Origin: Botrytis cinerea B05.10
Taxonomy: Eukaryota; Ascomycota; Leotiomycetes; Helotiales; Sclerotiniaceae
Assembly: GCF_000143535.2 (NCBI RefSeq)
Contig: NC_037315.1
Location: forward strand, 2,542,001-2,606,000
Direction: 5' to 3'
Length of the DNA stretch: 64,000 nt
Every line of letters begins with the position of its first letter. The stretch's first letter is position 1. Below the pieces are notes generated by a model. It was not told the origin of the DNA, did not search any database, and saw only the letters and a list, made by a program, of their open reading frames with translations. Both the position numbers and the translations under genes were made by a program. Of the stretch, positions 20,535-33,872 are shown piece by piece.

Positions 20535-23500
20535 TCAAGCCTGACCAATACCTCCCCCACCATTACCCTTCTTCTTCCCCCTCTTACTTCTCCTCTTCTT
20601 CGGTACTCCTGTATTTACATTCCCACCTGTACTCCCATCCAAATCAAATTCCCCTTCCAAAGGCGTTTGCACTGCGCTACTTCCTTCACTCTCAAACTGA
20701 AGTTCCCTCTCTTCAAGAGGAGTTTGCACCGGACTACTTTCCTCACTCATGAGATCAAATCTACCATGATCAAGCGGCATCACAGCTTCGAGTTGGCTTT
20801 CTTGCAAGTATTGAGGCTGTTTCCCGACCGATCTGTTATCAGCAGGTCGAGGAAGAGAAGTGCCGAAACGGTCTTGATATGTCGGGATACTGAAACGCTC
20901 TTGTTGCGGAGGCGTTGAAGATGAGGATTCACCACTTTCGAATCGACTCAACAGATTTTTCACATTACTACTCCTCTTTCCATTACCTGGTTCTGGAATT
21001 TCCTCAAAAGGCTCTCTACCTGAATGCGTACTCTGTAGACTGAATCTAGATCCTTGCGAAGTCCCTAAAGAACGCACTGGCTCCTCATATGTAGTCTTTG
21101 AATAACCATACTCATTTCCGACCTCAGGTATCCTGCTGGACCTTCCAATAGAACCTGGAATTTTCGTCGGTGAAAGACCAAAATTGAACCCTTGTGAAGA
21201 TCCCAAAGATTTTCCTAATCCAGGCTCATCATGTGCATATCTAGAATAACTGCTCTGTTTTCTCAATTCAGGACTATGGCTCCTACGCATACTATCCGAT
21301 GATCTCTGGCTCGTGATTGGTAGTCGTGATTGTGCGGGAGATCGCATTGGCTCATTGTATAAAGGATATGTAGGCTCAGGACTTTCGCGAATTGTTCCAA
21401 CTCGTTCTGCTCCTCTTATCGGTAAGCCAAGATTTAGACCCTGGGAAACCGATCGGGACTCGTCATATGTAGGGAATGTTTCTGTAGACATCTTCGTAGT
21501 TAAAGCTGTTGGAGGAGTGGGTGGGATGGTATCCTCATGGGTTGTTTGGTCCGTTGGCGTTCTCGGTTGATTCGGTTGAGGCTCAGACTCGTTATAGTGG
21601 ATTTCTTGAGTCGGATGGGACTCTGAGAGGTATTCTTGAGAATAGCTTGAGCTAGAGTATGTAGGCATTGGTCTCAAATACTGGTTGTCATCTTGGTCGT
21701 TGAAGAAAGTTCGTGAATCGTGAGGGGGCTCTTCATAGCTTGAATATCTTGGTTGTGGTATAGATCTACTAAAGCTGGTTCCTTGGTAGGGGTAAGAGCC
21801 CCTTGATTCATAGCGAGAACTCGTTTGTTCCGACTGAATTGGCTCGATATCATCTTCCGAGTCGGAGTAAGTTTGTGTATTTAGAGTAGGCTCTTCATAG
21901 TCGTAGCCATAACCTGTGTACCTTTGCTCCGCTGAAGTTTCTGGCTGACTGAGCTGGGTCTCGTGAGTTGGGGTAGTTTCGGGAACAAAGTGTCTAGCTT
22001 CTAACTCTTGTTCCGGTTCTACTTGCTCGGCAGCCACATGTTGACCTGTGGCTGTCGGGTCAGAAAACTCTTCTCTCTCTTGTCTGTAGTGCCCTGTTGC
22101 GATCATTGGCTCATTTTCTTGGGAATAGATTGATTCGGTATCCTTGAGTTTTAAGTTATCTGTGACTCCGGAAGGAACAATATTCTCTGTTGTGTGCTTG
22201 GTGTCAAACGAAACTGGAACTTCTCTAGAGTTTGGCTCGTCCGTCAACTCTAGCTCATCTTCATCTGGAACATGGAAGCTGTTATTGACACCTTCATTAT
22301 TGACTGGAAAGACATCATCAGACATTTGATGGCTTTCGGGTTCCATGTCATTTTGGGCTGGAAGTTGTTTAATAGCAGGATTTTTCTCTTCCTCTAGGAT
22401 AGATTGCCCTTCTTGAACTGATGGGCCTGGGAGAGGAATCTCGGAAGCGATTTCTTCTTGACTCGGCTCGCTGTCATGATAATTTTCTTCGGTATCTGCA
22501 GCTTCTCCGTGATTAGACGTAGTTGATTGAGCTTCCGCTGCATGCTCTAATTCTTGCAATCTTCCATCGGAAATATCATGTACTTCATCCGGCTCGCTAT
22601 TGTCGATCGTTTCGAATTCAAGACTTCCAGGAACCACAGTATTAGCTTCTAATTCTTTGTGGTCTTCGAAATCTTCTCGGTCAGTTTCAGGCTCTACGGG
22701 GTAGAAATCTCCGTCATCTATGGATTCGAGCTCTTTTAGGTGCTCCTCAGGACTTGGCTCTGTTTCTACAACCTCGAGATGCTCTACTGAAGGACTGCCA
22801 TTCTCTATTTCCTCGTTTCCACTTTCTGGATCCTCTGTGCTTTCCTTAATGGAATCCAACTTCGGAATCGAACTTTCTTCGACAGGGTAATCTTCGAATG
22901 TCATTTCATCTTTTGGATTTTCCTGTTCGGATTCTACGAAAGATTGTTCAGGATTGATTTCTCCCTCCAGATTTTGTCCCTCTGGTGCTATCTCCCTAGG
23001 ATCTGATTCAAATTCAGTTTGGATAGACAAAGATTTGTCTTCCTCGCTGTCCAAAGGAAGTACAACATGGTCACCTAAGTGTGCGCCCTCAAGGTTTTCC
23101 GTCTCGGGCTCCATGTGAGATTCAGAGGGTAGCAATTCCATGTCCGGAATTTTTACTTCTTCTCTAGATAAAGCTTTATCTTGCATAGGTGCACTTTCAT
23201 TGCTCACAACTTCCATCTCAGGTTGCTCGGCTATGGACGGTATTCCAAGATCTATTTTCTCATCTTCGGAAGAGAACACGGAAGGCTTTTCATCTATATT
23301 TCCATCCTCTGTAATCTGATTTTGGCTCTCGTTAAGATCCTCGTAGTTGACCGGAATAGTATCCTCGACGTGATGCAATTTATCTGCAGGTAAAATATTG
23401 GTAGACTCGATGGCGTTGGTTTCTGGTAATATGGGCATGATATGCTCTTCAGAATCGGTAGAGGACACAACATGGCTTTCCAGAGGTTCTTCTGTGCTAG

Positions 23501-26500
23501 TGTCGTTTGAGCGCTCCTCATCAGTAACAGCAAACTTCTGCTCTTCTTCCGGTTCAGTCACTTCTTCCTGCGCATGCTCATTCTCAGTTCGGTCTTCGGG
23601 GATTTCGTGGCTTTCGACCAGTGGCTGTGTATCCGAGACATCAATAGGTTCTTCGACATGATATTCGACCTCCGGCTCCATAGGTTCATCCTCGGAAATT
23701 GTTTCCGTCTCTACCGGAACATTTCTCCTTTCCTCCTCCTCAGCTTCAGCTAATATTTTAGCCATCTCCGCGTTCAAAGCAGCAATTTCCTCACGGGCTT
23801 TGATATCTTCAGGATCTTCATAGATGGCTACCTCTGATGTTGGTTGGCTTTGAGGATTTGAATCTTGACCGCTTGTATCCGCAACCTGTTCATCAATTTC
23901 CATTGGTTGGTCTGCATCTCTGATATCTCTGGAATATTCATGAATTACACTCTCAGAAGTTGATCCGTTTTCAGGAACCGATTCTTCTTGATAATTATCA
24001 AGAATCTCTTTCTCATTTGATAGAGGTTCGTCTCCATGGTCGGTTACGATTTGTCCTTCTTCGCTTGATCCAAACCCATCAGAAATATGTTTGTCCACGA
24101 CATCTGGCTCGGGGGTATTTTCTGTTGATGCATTGTCCTCAATACTTTTATCTTCGTTGGAGAGTTCAAGTTGGCTCTCAATGACTGATTTTTCGACAGG
24201 TACCTCGACAGCTTGTTGCTCTGCTGTTTCAAGAGTTTCATGATCTTCGGTGACCCCTCTAGTCTCATTGCTCAATTCTGGAACAACAGGAATTTGATTC
24301 TCAACCACCGGCTCCTCAACAGTATCTTGCGGCGATGTTTCAGTGATCTGAGCTTCATTATTCACTTGTGGCTCTGTAATTTCCAAACCTGCGGCTTCTG
24401 GCTCACTAAGAGCGGGTTCCATAGACTTCTCTTCATTCTCAGCAGGGATTTGCATTTGATCATCTGACTCAAACGCCGGTATCTCGGATTCAGCATTTAA
24501 AACTGGAGTCTTTTCTCGAGGAACCGTTTGTTCGGTTTCGAGTGGTGTGTTCTCACTCCTAGATACCTGGTTTTCTGGTTCGAAAGTCTCTTCTTCATTT
24601 TCGACAGATCGGGTCAAGTCTTCGAAGTTTTCAGGTTCCTTGACAACAAATTCGCTGTCCTCAGGCTCCTTAGGGGGTTGCTCGTTCTCAACTGAAGGTT
24701 CGACGTAAGTGTTCAACTCGGGAATATGTTCCTCAGTTTCGACAGGTGATTGTGAAATGTTTTTCCCTTGTAAGGTCTCAGAGTCTTCTCTGGGCTCGCT
24801 AGAGATCTCCTCAGTGACAAGTTGATTAACAGGAAGTTCCGCTAGTTTCTCTTCGCTTTCAATTGGATTTTGATCATGAGAGTTTGATTCAGGAACATAT
24901 GTCTCGGTTTCGACAACCGGTTCAGAATCGCTTTCTTCCTGTAAGGTTTGTGAGGGTTTCTCCGCAGATTTTTCAGGTACCTCATCGCTGTGATGTTCCC
25001 CATCTTCCATTTCCAAATCCCTCGCCTCAACTTCAACAGGCTTTTCATCTTGGTCGTCTATCTCCGAAACGGGTACATCGGTTTCAAAAATAGGGCTGGG
25101 ATTACTTTGATCATTAGAGAGCTCTACAGCTTCCTCTGTCTGGTCTGGTGTCTCTTCCTTGCTGGGATACAAAGCTTCTGTTTCCAAATCCTTTGTATCT
25201 ACCTCGGCAGAACCTTCATTTTGATCGTTTGAATCCAAGTGCGGTGTCTCGATCTCCGCAACTGATTCTGAAGACTTATCCTCTTTCGATGGTTCAGCAA
25301 CACTCTCCGCGTTCTCGATAGGAATATCCTCATTGTTAGGCTCTCGATCCTCATTTTTCAGATTTGTTTCTTGGGGATCGATCGGATGTTCAGCCAGTCG
25401 TTCATTCTCGGTTTCTTCATCAACTTTTTGCTCTTCATTGAACGGCTCAATGACTTCAGAATCTGTAGGAATTTCTAAGTCATCCGCGGAAACTTCACCG
25501 CTTGCTTCGGGTACTTGAGTATGACTATCGACATCGTGATCTGGAACAATGGGTATTTCTTCGGTTTCCACTGACGGATCTGCAAAACCAGATACGTTGG
25601 CTGGCTCAGTCTCCGGAACAGGTTCGTTTATTTCCAAAGGTGGAGTCGCCTCCAAGTCCGTCGGTTTGTCTATCAAAACCTCTGGGCTAGCATTTTCGAT
25701 GTTTGTTTCCTCCAAACTTGGCTCATTAGATTCCTTGATTTCGGGCAGCTTTTCTTCTTCGTCTGCAGGAAGTGTATGTTGTAAGTCGGTAGTCAAATTC
25801 ACATCTGACTCCTGTGAAATTGGTTCATCGACAGGTCTTTTAAATATCAGCTTAGGTCATTATTTCAGCATATCAAAAATGCCTTACTTATCTTCTCCGG
25901 CCTGTAGAGCTTCCTCGCTTGGGTTCACATACTCGACTACATTTTCTGGAGCTATGTCTTCTGTTGATCTACTTGTGATATTAGTATCGACGCAATTGCG
26001 TCTGTATCAAATCTATCAATCCAAGACTATCGACTTACTTCTCTTCCTCCACAGCATCCGGCACTATTTCTTCAGTGGATCTTAATTGTGTGTTAGAATT
26101 TATGAGTAGCCTCGACTCTATCCTGAAACAATCAACTTACTTCAAATCATCATCGCCTAGATCTTCAATTTCCTGTACTTTAGCTCTCTCGCCCTCATCA
26201 ACTGCTTCCTCCTCAGACCTATGATTATCGTTTGTTAGCTCAAATGCTCTGATATTACAGTATACATTTAGAAATAACTTTTCTAGGCCTCTTCCAACCA
26301 TCAACAATTGAAATCATACGAAAAGAAACTTACCCTTCCATCGCAACAGCCTCTTCCTCACCAGGTATCTCCTCAACGGCAAGCTCTCTTTCGGGATCCA
26401 ATTCGTCCTTAGACAGTTCTGTGACATCGTCCTCTCCAGGTCTATATCGGCAAGTCTTTAGGTCAATTCCCCTCAATTCTGTTTTGTGAAATTTCAAGAA

Positions 26501-29500
26501 TCATGTTGACTTACATTGGTTCTCCTTCTATTTCTTGTATTTGAGGCGCTTCCTCTTCGGTACTTTGAGGCTTTTAGCACTATACAATGTGAAGGATATC
26601 TTGATTTAACTTACGTATCTTGGACCAAATCCGATTGTTCAACCGAATTTGGCGTGGTAACTTCAATTTCTTGTTCCTTCTCAAGAGCTTCGGGCTCCCG
26701 ATTTTCAATACTTGCTGGAACTTCAATTCCTTGGTTTGGTTCAGACTAAAAAAAGTTATCAGACATATACACAATCATGGCTATATAGGTAGAATTTACG
26801 GAATCTTCGGGGGTTGCTATGGGCTCAGCTTCCCCTTGAGGGATTGTTTCTTCGCCAGGGAGATCTTTTTCAGTATATTGGGATTCGATAGCTGGTGTTT
26901 CTTCCGTGGTTTCCAAGGTCTAGAGATATCGTTAGTTAACGTCAACGCCACGCAATATATGAGTCTTACAGCTGGTTCCGGCTTTTCCTCTGTTGGAATC
27001 AGCTCTTCAACGACAGCCTCCTGCGTTGGAGCCTCCGTTTCGATTGGTGTCGGCTCCTCGGCTGGAAATTCCTTGTCAATCTGAATTGTGGCCAATTAGC
27101 TGCTTGCTTTACGGTAAATTCTTCATTCCACAACATTAACGCGAAGATTAAATTTGTGGTATCTTACAGCTTCTGGCCCCGGTTCCTGGTCTACTGGTGC
27201 AGGGTCCGAATCTTCGTTGACGTCGACCTAGATAAAATGTCAGTTGATATTTCATAAAACATACAGATATCTATCTGGAATTACCGTCTCCTCAGGATCT
27301 GGCAAGATAACTTTCGGTTCTAGCTCTGGCTCTACTAGCGTTTCCTCACTGGCGGTCTTCTCTTCTTCCATCTAAAGTTTGTATTAGTGAAATATTCTAC
27401 TTCGACGAACTCAACAGGGTGTAGGATTGATGATGTACTCACAGACACTTCGGGCTCTAACTGTGCTTCTGGTTCAGGCAGAACTTGTTCTTCGACCTTT
27501 CAAATCATCAATATACTATAAAATCTGGCTTTCCAAAAATTTGAGGCTTACTGGAAGTTCCGGAGTTTGTTCTGTAGACTCTGGAGCTGGATCTTCCACC
27601 GCCTAATTTTCGTGTTAGTATTTCACAATACCCTCACTCATCATTAGCAGCATAACTTACAGGTGCTTCGGGCTCCAATGCTGGTGATTCTTCCTCAATA
27701 ACCTTGTCTTCTTCGACCTGCAGGATCTTATCAGTATTTACCCTTTCGTGAAACATCAAAAGTTTGGGTGACCTACTGGAGCTTCCGGCACTTTCACATC
27801 CCGCTCTACTACATCACTTACCTCGCCATCGTTATCTTCCCCATCATCCACAGCTTTCATGATCCCCGCTCCGGCAATTCCACCCAAAGCAAGTCCGGCG
27901 ATCGTTCCCTTCAACCCATCATGGCTGTCTTTAACCAAGTCGCCATGCTCCCTGATTAAATCCCCAAATTTTGACAGACTTTCCTCGTGTTTATTGGAAT
28001 TTTCGTCTACAAGGTTCCTTAAACCATCGATATCACTTCTCACCTCATTATGTTGTGATCCAGTGTCTTCTTTCAGACCTTCCAATAGACCTGTGTGTGT
28101 GCTTATGACCTCATTGATGCCACGAATAGGAGCAATTGTTTCTTTGATTTCGCTCAAAATTGTCGTGTGTGAAGTATGTGACACGTTTGATGCTGCTGTT
28201 GCGTCCTTGATTTCATTCAAAGTTGTTGTGTGAGATTCATGAGCACCTTTCATCTCTCCCAGAGTAGAATTTTGAGATTCAAGCGTTGTAATGATAGTTG
28301 TGAGCTGGGTGTCTAGTGCACTTGTATCAAGGAATGGTGGTGATGTCGACTCAGACGTATCATCTGGCGGTGACTGTGTTGGATGAATGGATTTCAGATC
28401 TGTCAAAGCGGCGGCGTGAGAAGTGTGAGAGTCATTCGATGCATTGATTGCTTCTTTGAGCTCACTAAGAGTAGTCGTGTGAGAGAGAATTGCGTCATTC
28501 GAGCTGACTGCTGCATCTCGTATCGTTGCTAAGGTACTGGTGTGAGTATTGTGAGATTCATTAGAGGCGTTTATTGCTTGCTTCAATTCAATCAAAGCAG
28601 CAATTTGGGCGGCATGTGCAGTACTCAAGGAGGCTGCTGCATCTCTGATGACTCCTAGTGTAGAAGTATGGGCGTCATGGGATTCGTTTGAAGCATTAGC
28701 TGCATCTCTGATTTCTCCAAGAGCTGCCACATGGGCTGCGTGAGAATCATTTGAGGCACTAGTGGCATCCTTGATCTCACCTAGAGTCGTGATATGCAAG
28801 CCATGTGCTTCCATTCCAGCATTAGTAGTATCCTTGATCTCACCTAAAACCACATTTTGGCCTTCGAGAGTTGCAATAATGGCACTAATCTGAGTCTCCA
28901 ATCCACTCAAATCTACAGCAGCAATCGGTGCTTGGACTACTTCAGCAGTATCAATGGACTTGTTCCTATTCTGTTCGGAGGAAATAGAGTTATTCACTAC
29001 TGTTTGGAGTTCAAGTAGTGATCTATCCAGCTTTTCTTGTGAATCATTGCATGTATGCAACGCAGTAAGTATCTCATCACTGACATCTGATTCCTTGAGG
29101 GTATTGAAAGCTGAAGAATTGCCTTCCTGCAGCTCATGCAATGCTGTCAAAATCTCGTCACTAACATCTGAATTCTTGATTTCTGTGAGTAGATCGGTGT
29201 GGCTATTAAGGGTATCCAAGATCCTAGGTAAAGCATCGTTGGCAATTTCGAATGAATTTGTGGTGTTAGTAGGAATTTTGGATTTAAGTTCTTCCAGAGT
29301 TTCTGTGTGTGCATTCAATGTATTTTTGATAGCTATGATGTGTGGTTCCAGCAAATTGTCTACCACCATTGCATCCATATCATTTTTGGCAAGGGCCTCG
29401 GACTTTATGTCTTGCAGCACAACCATATGAGCATCGAGTGCACTCTTAATCGCCGTAACATGTGGTTCGAATGATTCGAGGCCAATATTATCTCTTGATA

Positions 29501-32204
29501 TTGTAGGCGGAGTGGAATCATTGTTCTTTGATTTGATTTCATCCAAAGCTTCTGTGTGTGAATCTAGCATGCGTGCCAGAGAACTAAAGTGATCATCAAA
29601 TGCTGCTGTGTTCAACTCCGTTTGTCCTGTAGTCGCCGTGCAATCCTTTGCCTTAATTTCTTCCAGTGCTGCAGTGTGTGCTTCCAACATGTTAATGATA
29701 GAACCAAAATGTTTGTCGAGGATTTCAATGGTATTTTCTGCAGGCAGCGAAGCATTGGAAGGACTATCTTTGGACTTGATCTCGTCCAATGCGGCTGTGT
29801 GTGCTGCTAGTATACCTGTGATTGAACCGAAATGTGTATCGAAGGCATCCATGTTGATTGTCGCAGGTACACCACTAGATTGGACATCCTTTGATACAAT
29901 CTCATCTAAAACTGCACGGTGAGAATCCAGAGTCGAAGTAATTGGACTTAAATCAACGTTGTTTGCACTGTCCTTGGCCTTGATATCCTCCAAGGTTGTA
30001 GTATGAGCTTCCAACAATGCAGTTATTGGGCTGAAATCAGCAGCTGTCATATCTTTCGATTTGATTTCATCCAAGCTGGCAGTATGAGCGTCTAGCAATG
30101 CAGTTATTGGACTTAAATCAATACTGTTTGTAGTTTCCTTGGCCTTGATTTCATCTAAGGTTGCAGTATGAGCTTCCAACAAGGCACTTATTGGACTGAA
30201 ATCTGGATTACATCCCGGATCTTTCGACTTGATTTCTTCCAAAGCCACAGTATGTGCTTCAAGCATCGATACGATTGGACCAAAATCAGCAGGTTTTAAA
30301 TCTCTCGATTTGATATCCTCCAATGTTGCGCTGTGAGCTTCTAACAAGGCAGTTATTGGACTAAAATCCGTACTACCTCCTGCATCTATCGATTTAATCT
30401 CATCCAATGCCGCTGTGTGTCTTTCCAAGAGAGTATTAATGGAACCAAAATGGCCATCAAAGGCAGTAGCATCAATCACTCCGGCTCCGGGAGTATCCTT
30501 TGTCTTGATTTCTTCTAGAACAGCAGCGTGCAAGTCCAACTTTTCAATAATAGTTCCCATATCCTTCTCCAAGCCTCCCAAATCAACACTTGCACTTGCA
30601 GTTTCAGTTTCAGAAGGTGGAGTTGGTAGGGCCTTGATATTTTCCAATGCAGCTGCGTGTGAAACATGTGACTCGTTTGATTTTTGAACTTCCGTAAGAA
30701 TTGCTGTGCTTGTTTCTATTAAGCTGCCCATCTTAGTTTCGAAACTTCCTAGATCGATTGCGGTGGTTTGTTCTAGTGGTGGAGTGGAACTTTTGAGACT
30801 TTCTAGAGCAGATGCATGCGAAAGATGCAAGTCGTTCGACTTTTGAACTTCCGCTAATATGACTGCATTTGTATCCGATTCCTTCAAACTCTCGAGCGCA
30901 GCTGTATGTTTCTCATGTGCCTCGTTGGATTTCTGTACTTCTATCAAGATTGTTTGGAGTGTTTCCGCGTCTGCTGATGTGGGAGCCGGTTGAGTTGATA
31001 AATCCGCAAGTGTTGTACTTCTCTCTTTGAGCTCGCCCAAAATTGTGGCATGCGCTTCATGTGACTCGTTTGATTTGTGTATACCAGCCAAAACTTCAGT
31101 GCTATTATCAGCTTCCTTAATCTCCCCTAATATCTCTTTCTGCGCGTCGAGTGTTGACTGTAGAGCATTGATTTGTTCCTTCAATAGTCCCAAGTTATCA
31201 TTATGTGACGAAGTTCCTGTCTCCAAGCTATCCTTCAAGGCTTCTAATTTGGAAGATATGGCTTGAAGAAGCTCAACATCACCCCCACTGCCATTGGAAG
31301 CCACCGCCCTCGTCTCTTGAATCGTCGTTTCTCCAGTCAGATGATCATTGATAGCCTTTACATTTATTCCTAGATCCGGACCAATTCGAGTAATGACTAC
31401 CCTAACATTCTCCTGCAGTTGATCTATTTGCGTTTGTATTACCGAAGTCTTGGTATCATTCTTGTCTGAGCTTTCCTTCAAACTATCCAAGCGTTCGTTC
31501 GATGTCAATAGATTATTTATTTCCGCTATTCCTTCGACCACCTTCCCTAGTTTATGGTTATTCAAGTCCAAAGAGTCCGATATTTCATTTAATTTTCCGG
31601 CTGTGTATGTGAGGCCTCGGTTGAAGAGGGGTCTTGATTCCTGATTGGAAACGGAAACAGGTGTACCAGTTCCAGAGACCGAATTCTCTGATATTGGCAG
31701 TGACCCTTCTTCTGCTATCGGGTGTGAAGTCAGGGCGCCGTGAAAACTAAGTCGTGCTTGGCCTGGAGTCATTGCTCCCTCGTCATCTGCCATTGACTCC
31801 AACTTCAATAAAACATGATCCACGCTGTTGTTGGTTCTCTTCAAGAGTAGCTCATGTTGTAGAACTGCATTGACAACTGGCTCAATTGTATCTAAAGCCG
31901 TTTTGATCTCGGGCTTGAGCAATTTGGCTATATGTGAAGCAAGTCCAGCCTGGAAGACCTCTCCAGAGATAGCTTCATCGATTATCCGTCGGAGGAGTTC
32001 CGGATCTGTTGGACTGCTACCGGAGAAGCTCGCATGTTTAGGACTGGTAGAATCATGAGATTTCCTTCCTTCAAATGATGCCCGTATCCGATGCGATAGG
32101 GGAGGTCGCGAATTGGTCGGCATCCTTCTCGTGCCCTCTCCTCTTGAATTTTCTTTCCTGAGACTACCAGAAGTACCAACAGAAGGTTGAAGATTAACTG
32201 GCAT
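20535..32204 (-). CDS. Giant low-complexity protein (about 3,585 residues): repeat array plus very acidic C-terminal half
   Basis: Fifteen exons on the minus strand: 32204-27777, 27717-27661, 27602-27552, 27496-27443, 27371-27285, 27227-27168, 27080-26970, 26919-26800, 26745-26615, 26562-26515, 26441-26334, 26218-26141, 26080-26039, 25968-25888, 25836-20535. All phases match: phase 0 through exon 8, phase 2 afterwards. Residues 1-1476 (exon 1) have a basic Ser-rich head and a long array of degenerate helical repeats around an AHTAALDEIKSKD core, ending in a glycine-zipper-like stretch IAGLALGGIAGAG (about 1435-1447). Residues about 1477-1819 come from 13 mini-exons rich in Glu/Pro. The last exon is extremely Glu/Asp/Ser/Pro-rich, then Ser/Tyr/Pro-rich (about 2,900 onward), with a basic KKRRSKRGKKKG end. 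It looks like a coiled-coil plus disordered scaffold; no known family is recognised. Splitting it into two genes is possible but not needed. Confidence 0.75.
27840..31150 (-). repeat. Coding tandem-repeat array (degenerate helical repeats)
   Basis: Within exon 1 of the giant gene the protein repeats a unit of about 30 residues whose core is LEAHTATLDEIKAKD and variants (LEDIKSRD, LEEIKSKD, LDEIVSKD), followed toward the C-terminus by a shorter unit of about 21 residues with cores like SHAAHVAALGEIRDA and SHDAHTSTLGVIRDA. The DNA copies have diverged, so the array is old or under selection for pattern rather than sequence. Spacing of Leu, Ile and Ala fits amphipathic helices. Limits are approximate. 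Confidence 0.75.
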
Positions 32205-33872
32205 TGAAAAAATTAAACAAATGGTAAAACGAACGAAATAAACTTAAAGATGAACACTTGGGACGATTGACGTTCAAGAAATAATATTAGAGAGTTGCCT
32301 TACAATTAATCTTACCTTTTGCCCATGTCCCCAGTCCGCATATATGACAATTTGAACACTTGAGATATATAAAACATGGTTGTATAGCACGAATGGTTGT
32401 CAATTCATGCGTAGTTAAACGTTGGACTCAATGTTCAGTGGTTGAAAGGGGGTGAGAGAAGTGAGAGCAAATGATGTGTTGTTTTGGAGTGGAGTCAAAT
32501 GAATGAATGATGTTTCTTGAGGCGCTTTCGCTATGCCCAAGTTGCCTTTGCAGTGCTTTGGTACTTCACCGGGAACTGGGGTGCAGCTCAATGCCGGGCT
32601 TCCCCCCTCGAGCGATCATCCCTTCATCTGATGCCGTACACGTATTACCATTGAGGTTGTGATTAGACGCTGGCCAAAGGTGTTGTTATGAAAAGTTCGG
32701 ATCAAGCAAACTTTAATTGATCAGTGAGAACTGTCAGTCAATACAAGAGCTGTGAGTGGTGTCTAATAGTAGTAGTTCCAAAAATGACCTCGAAATGCTC
32801 AGGTAGACAATTAGGTCTGTGTGTGTGTCTGATGCTGATGGAGAAGAGGGAGGGGTTACATTTGGAGGGGAAATTCCCAACCATTGGCAGCAAAGGCCCA
32901 AAAGACCTAACATCGACACGACAGTTGAGGTGTAAATGTGAAATGACTACGACTTGGGCAGAAAGTAGTACATGTCATTTTAGCTCCCGTTGCCGTTGCC
33001 GTTGTTTGTTGTTCGGCTGGCGAAGGATAAATAAATAAATGACAATCAAGCTCCAACCTTGTTTTGTGCTTCGCTGGAAGCTATATTACAGAGTATGCCT
33101 GCGAAGTATCCATAATTGGGAAAGTGTACATCGTGTCACATCGAGCATGATCGGTTCTCTCATAGGGCGGAAATCTGACACAAGGTTAATAAATTACCTT
33201 TTATACCGTCACGACTGTGTGCTCTGGGAGAGGATCTTGTCTCGAACATGTATGGGATGGTTCAGGGGTCATCGTCTAAACCCAAACGACTAATTGAATT
33301 TAATGCTTCTCTCCCAAAATATCTTTTAAACTTCGTCGACGCCGAGACTTTTGCCTTTGCCATATGCCCTTCGCATTCTGTAAATTTGATGAATACCTGC
33401 AAAGGATTTCTGAAGGGTGGTCTTGGGTAGTAAGACGACGAATATACCCGGATTACAACACAAAACGATATCCAATACTTTGCCGCATTCTCATTGTCAT
33501 GCTCGTATATCATCGGCGTTCATGCTATCATATGACCCTCCTTTCCACCCTTTGTATTCTCCGACACTCTCTTGTGTTCACAGCATGTCAAATTCTGAGA
33601 TGTACATTATTCCACTGCCCCGAATTTCCCTCCTATCCGAAATTCGGTAATATTCTATGCCGATGACCGACCAACTGCATTTCGCTTGCATTTTGGCTGG
33701 ATTTTGGCCTGCCTCGGCAAAACATGGAAAAGCGCGGTATCGGTATAGCTCCCTCTTGACGATCACAAGCTTCATTCACAACATTCCCCTCCAATAAACA
33801 TTCCTTTCGCTGTCAGATCTTCTCACAATCCCTCAAAGTTTCCTTCCTTCCTTACCCTCTCCTCTCCCAGCC
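32205..33872. other. Divergent intergenic region
   Basis: About 1.7 kb between the start of the giant gene (minus) and the carnitine carrier (plus), so it should hold both promoters. It contains a short CCGTTG hexamer run near 32988-33006 and a pyrimidine-rich leader (CCTTCC runs) just before 33873. No gene was seen. Confidence 0.45.

Noticed and set aside
26515..26614. Frameshift between exons 9 and 10 of the giant gene
   Set aside because: It appeared when AAAAG at 26571 was used as acceptor. Treating TGCTAA as the branch site and using the next AG (exon starting 26562) restores the frame.
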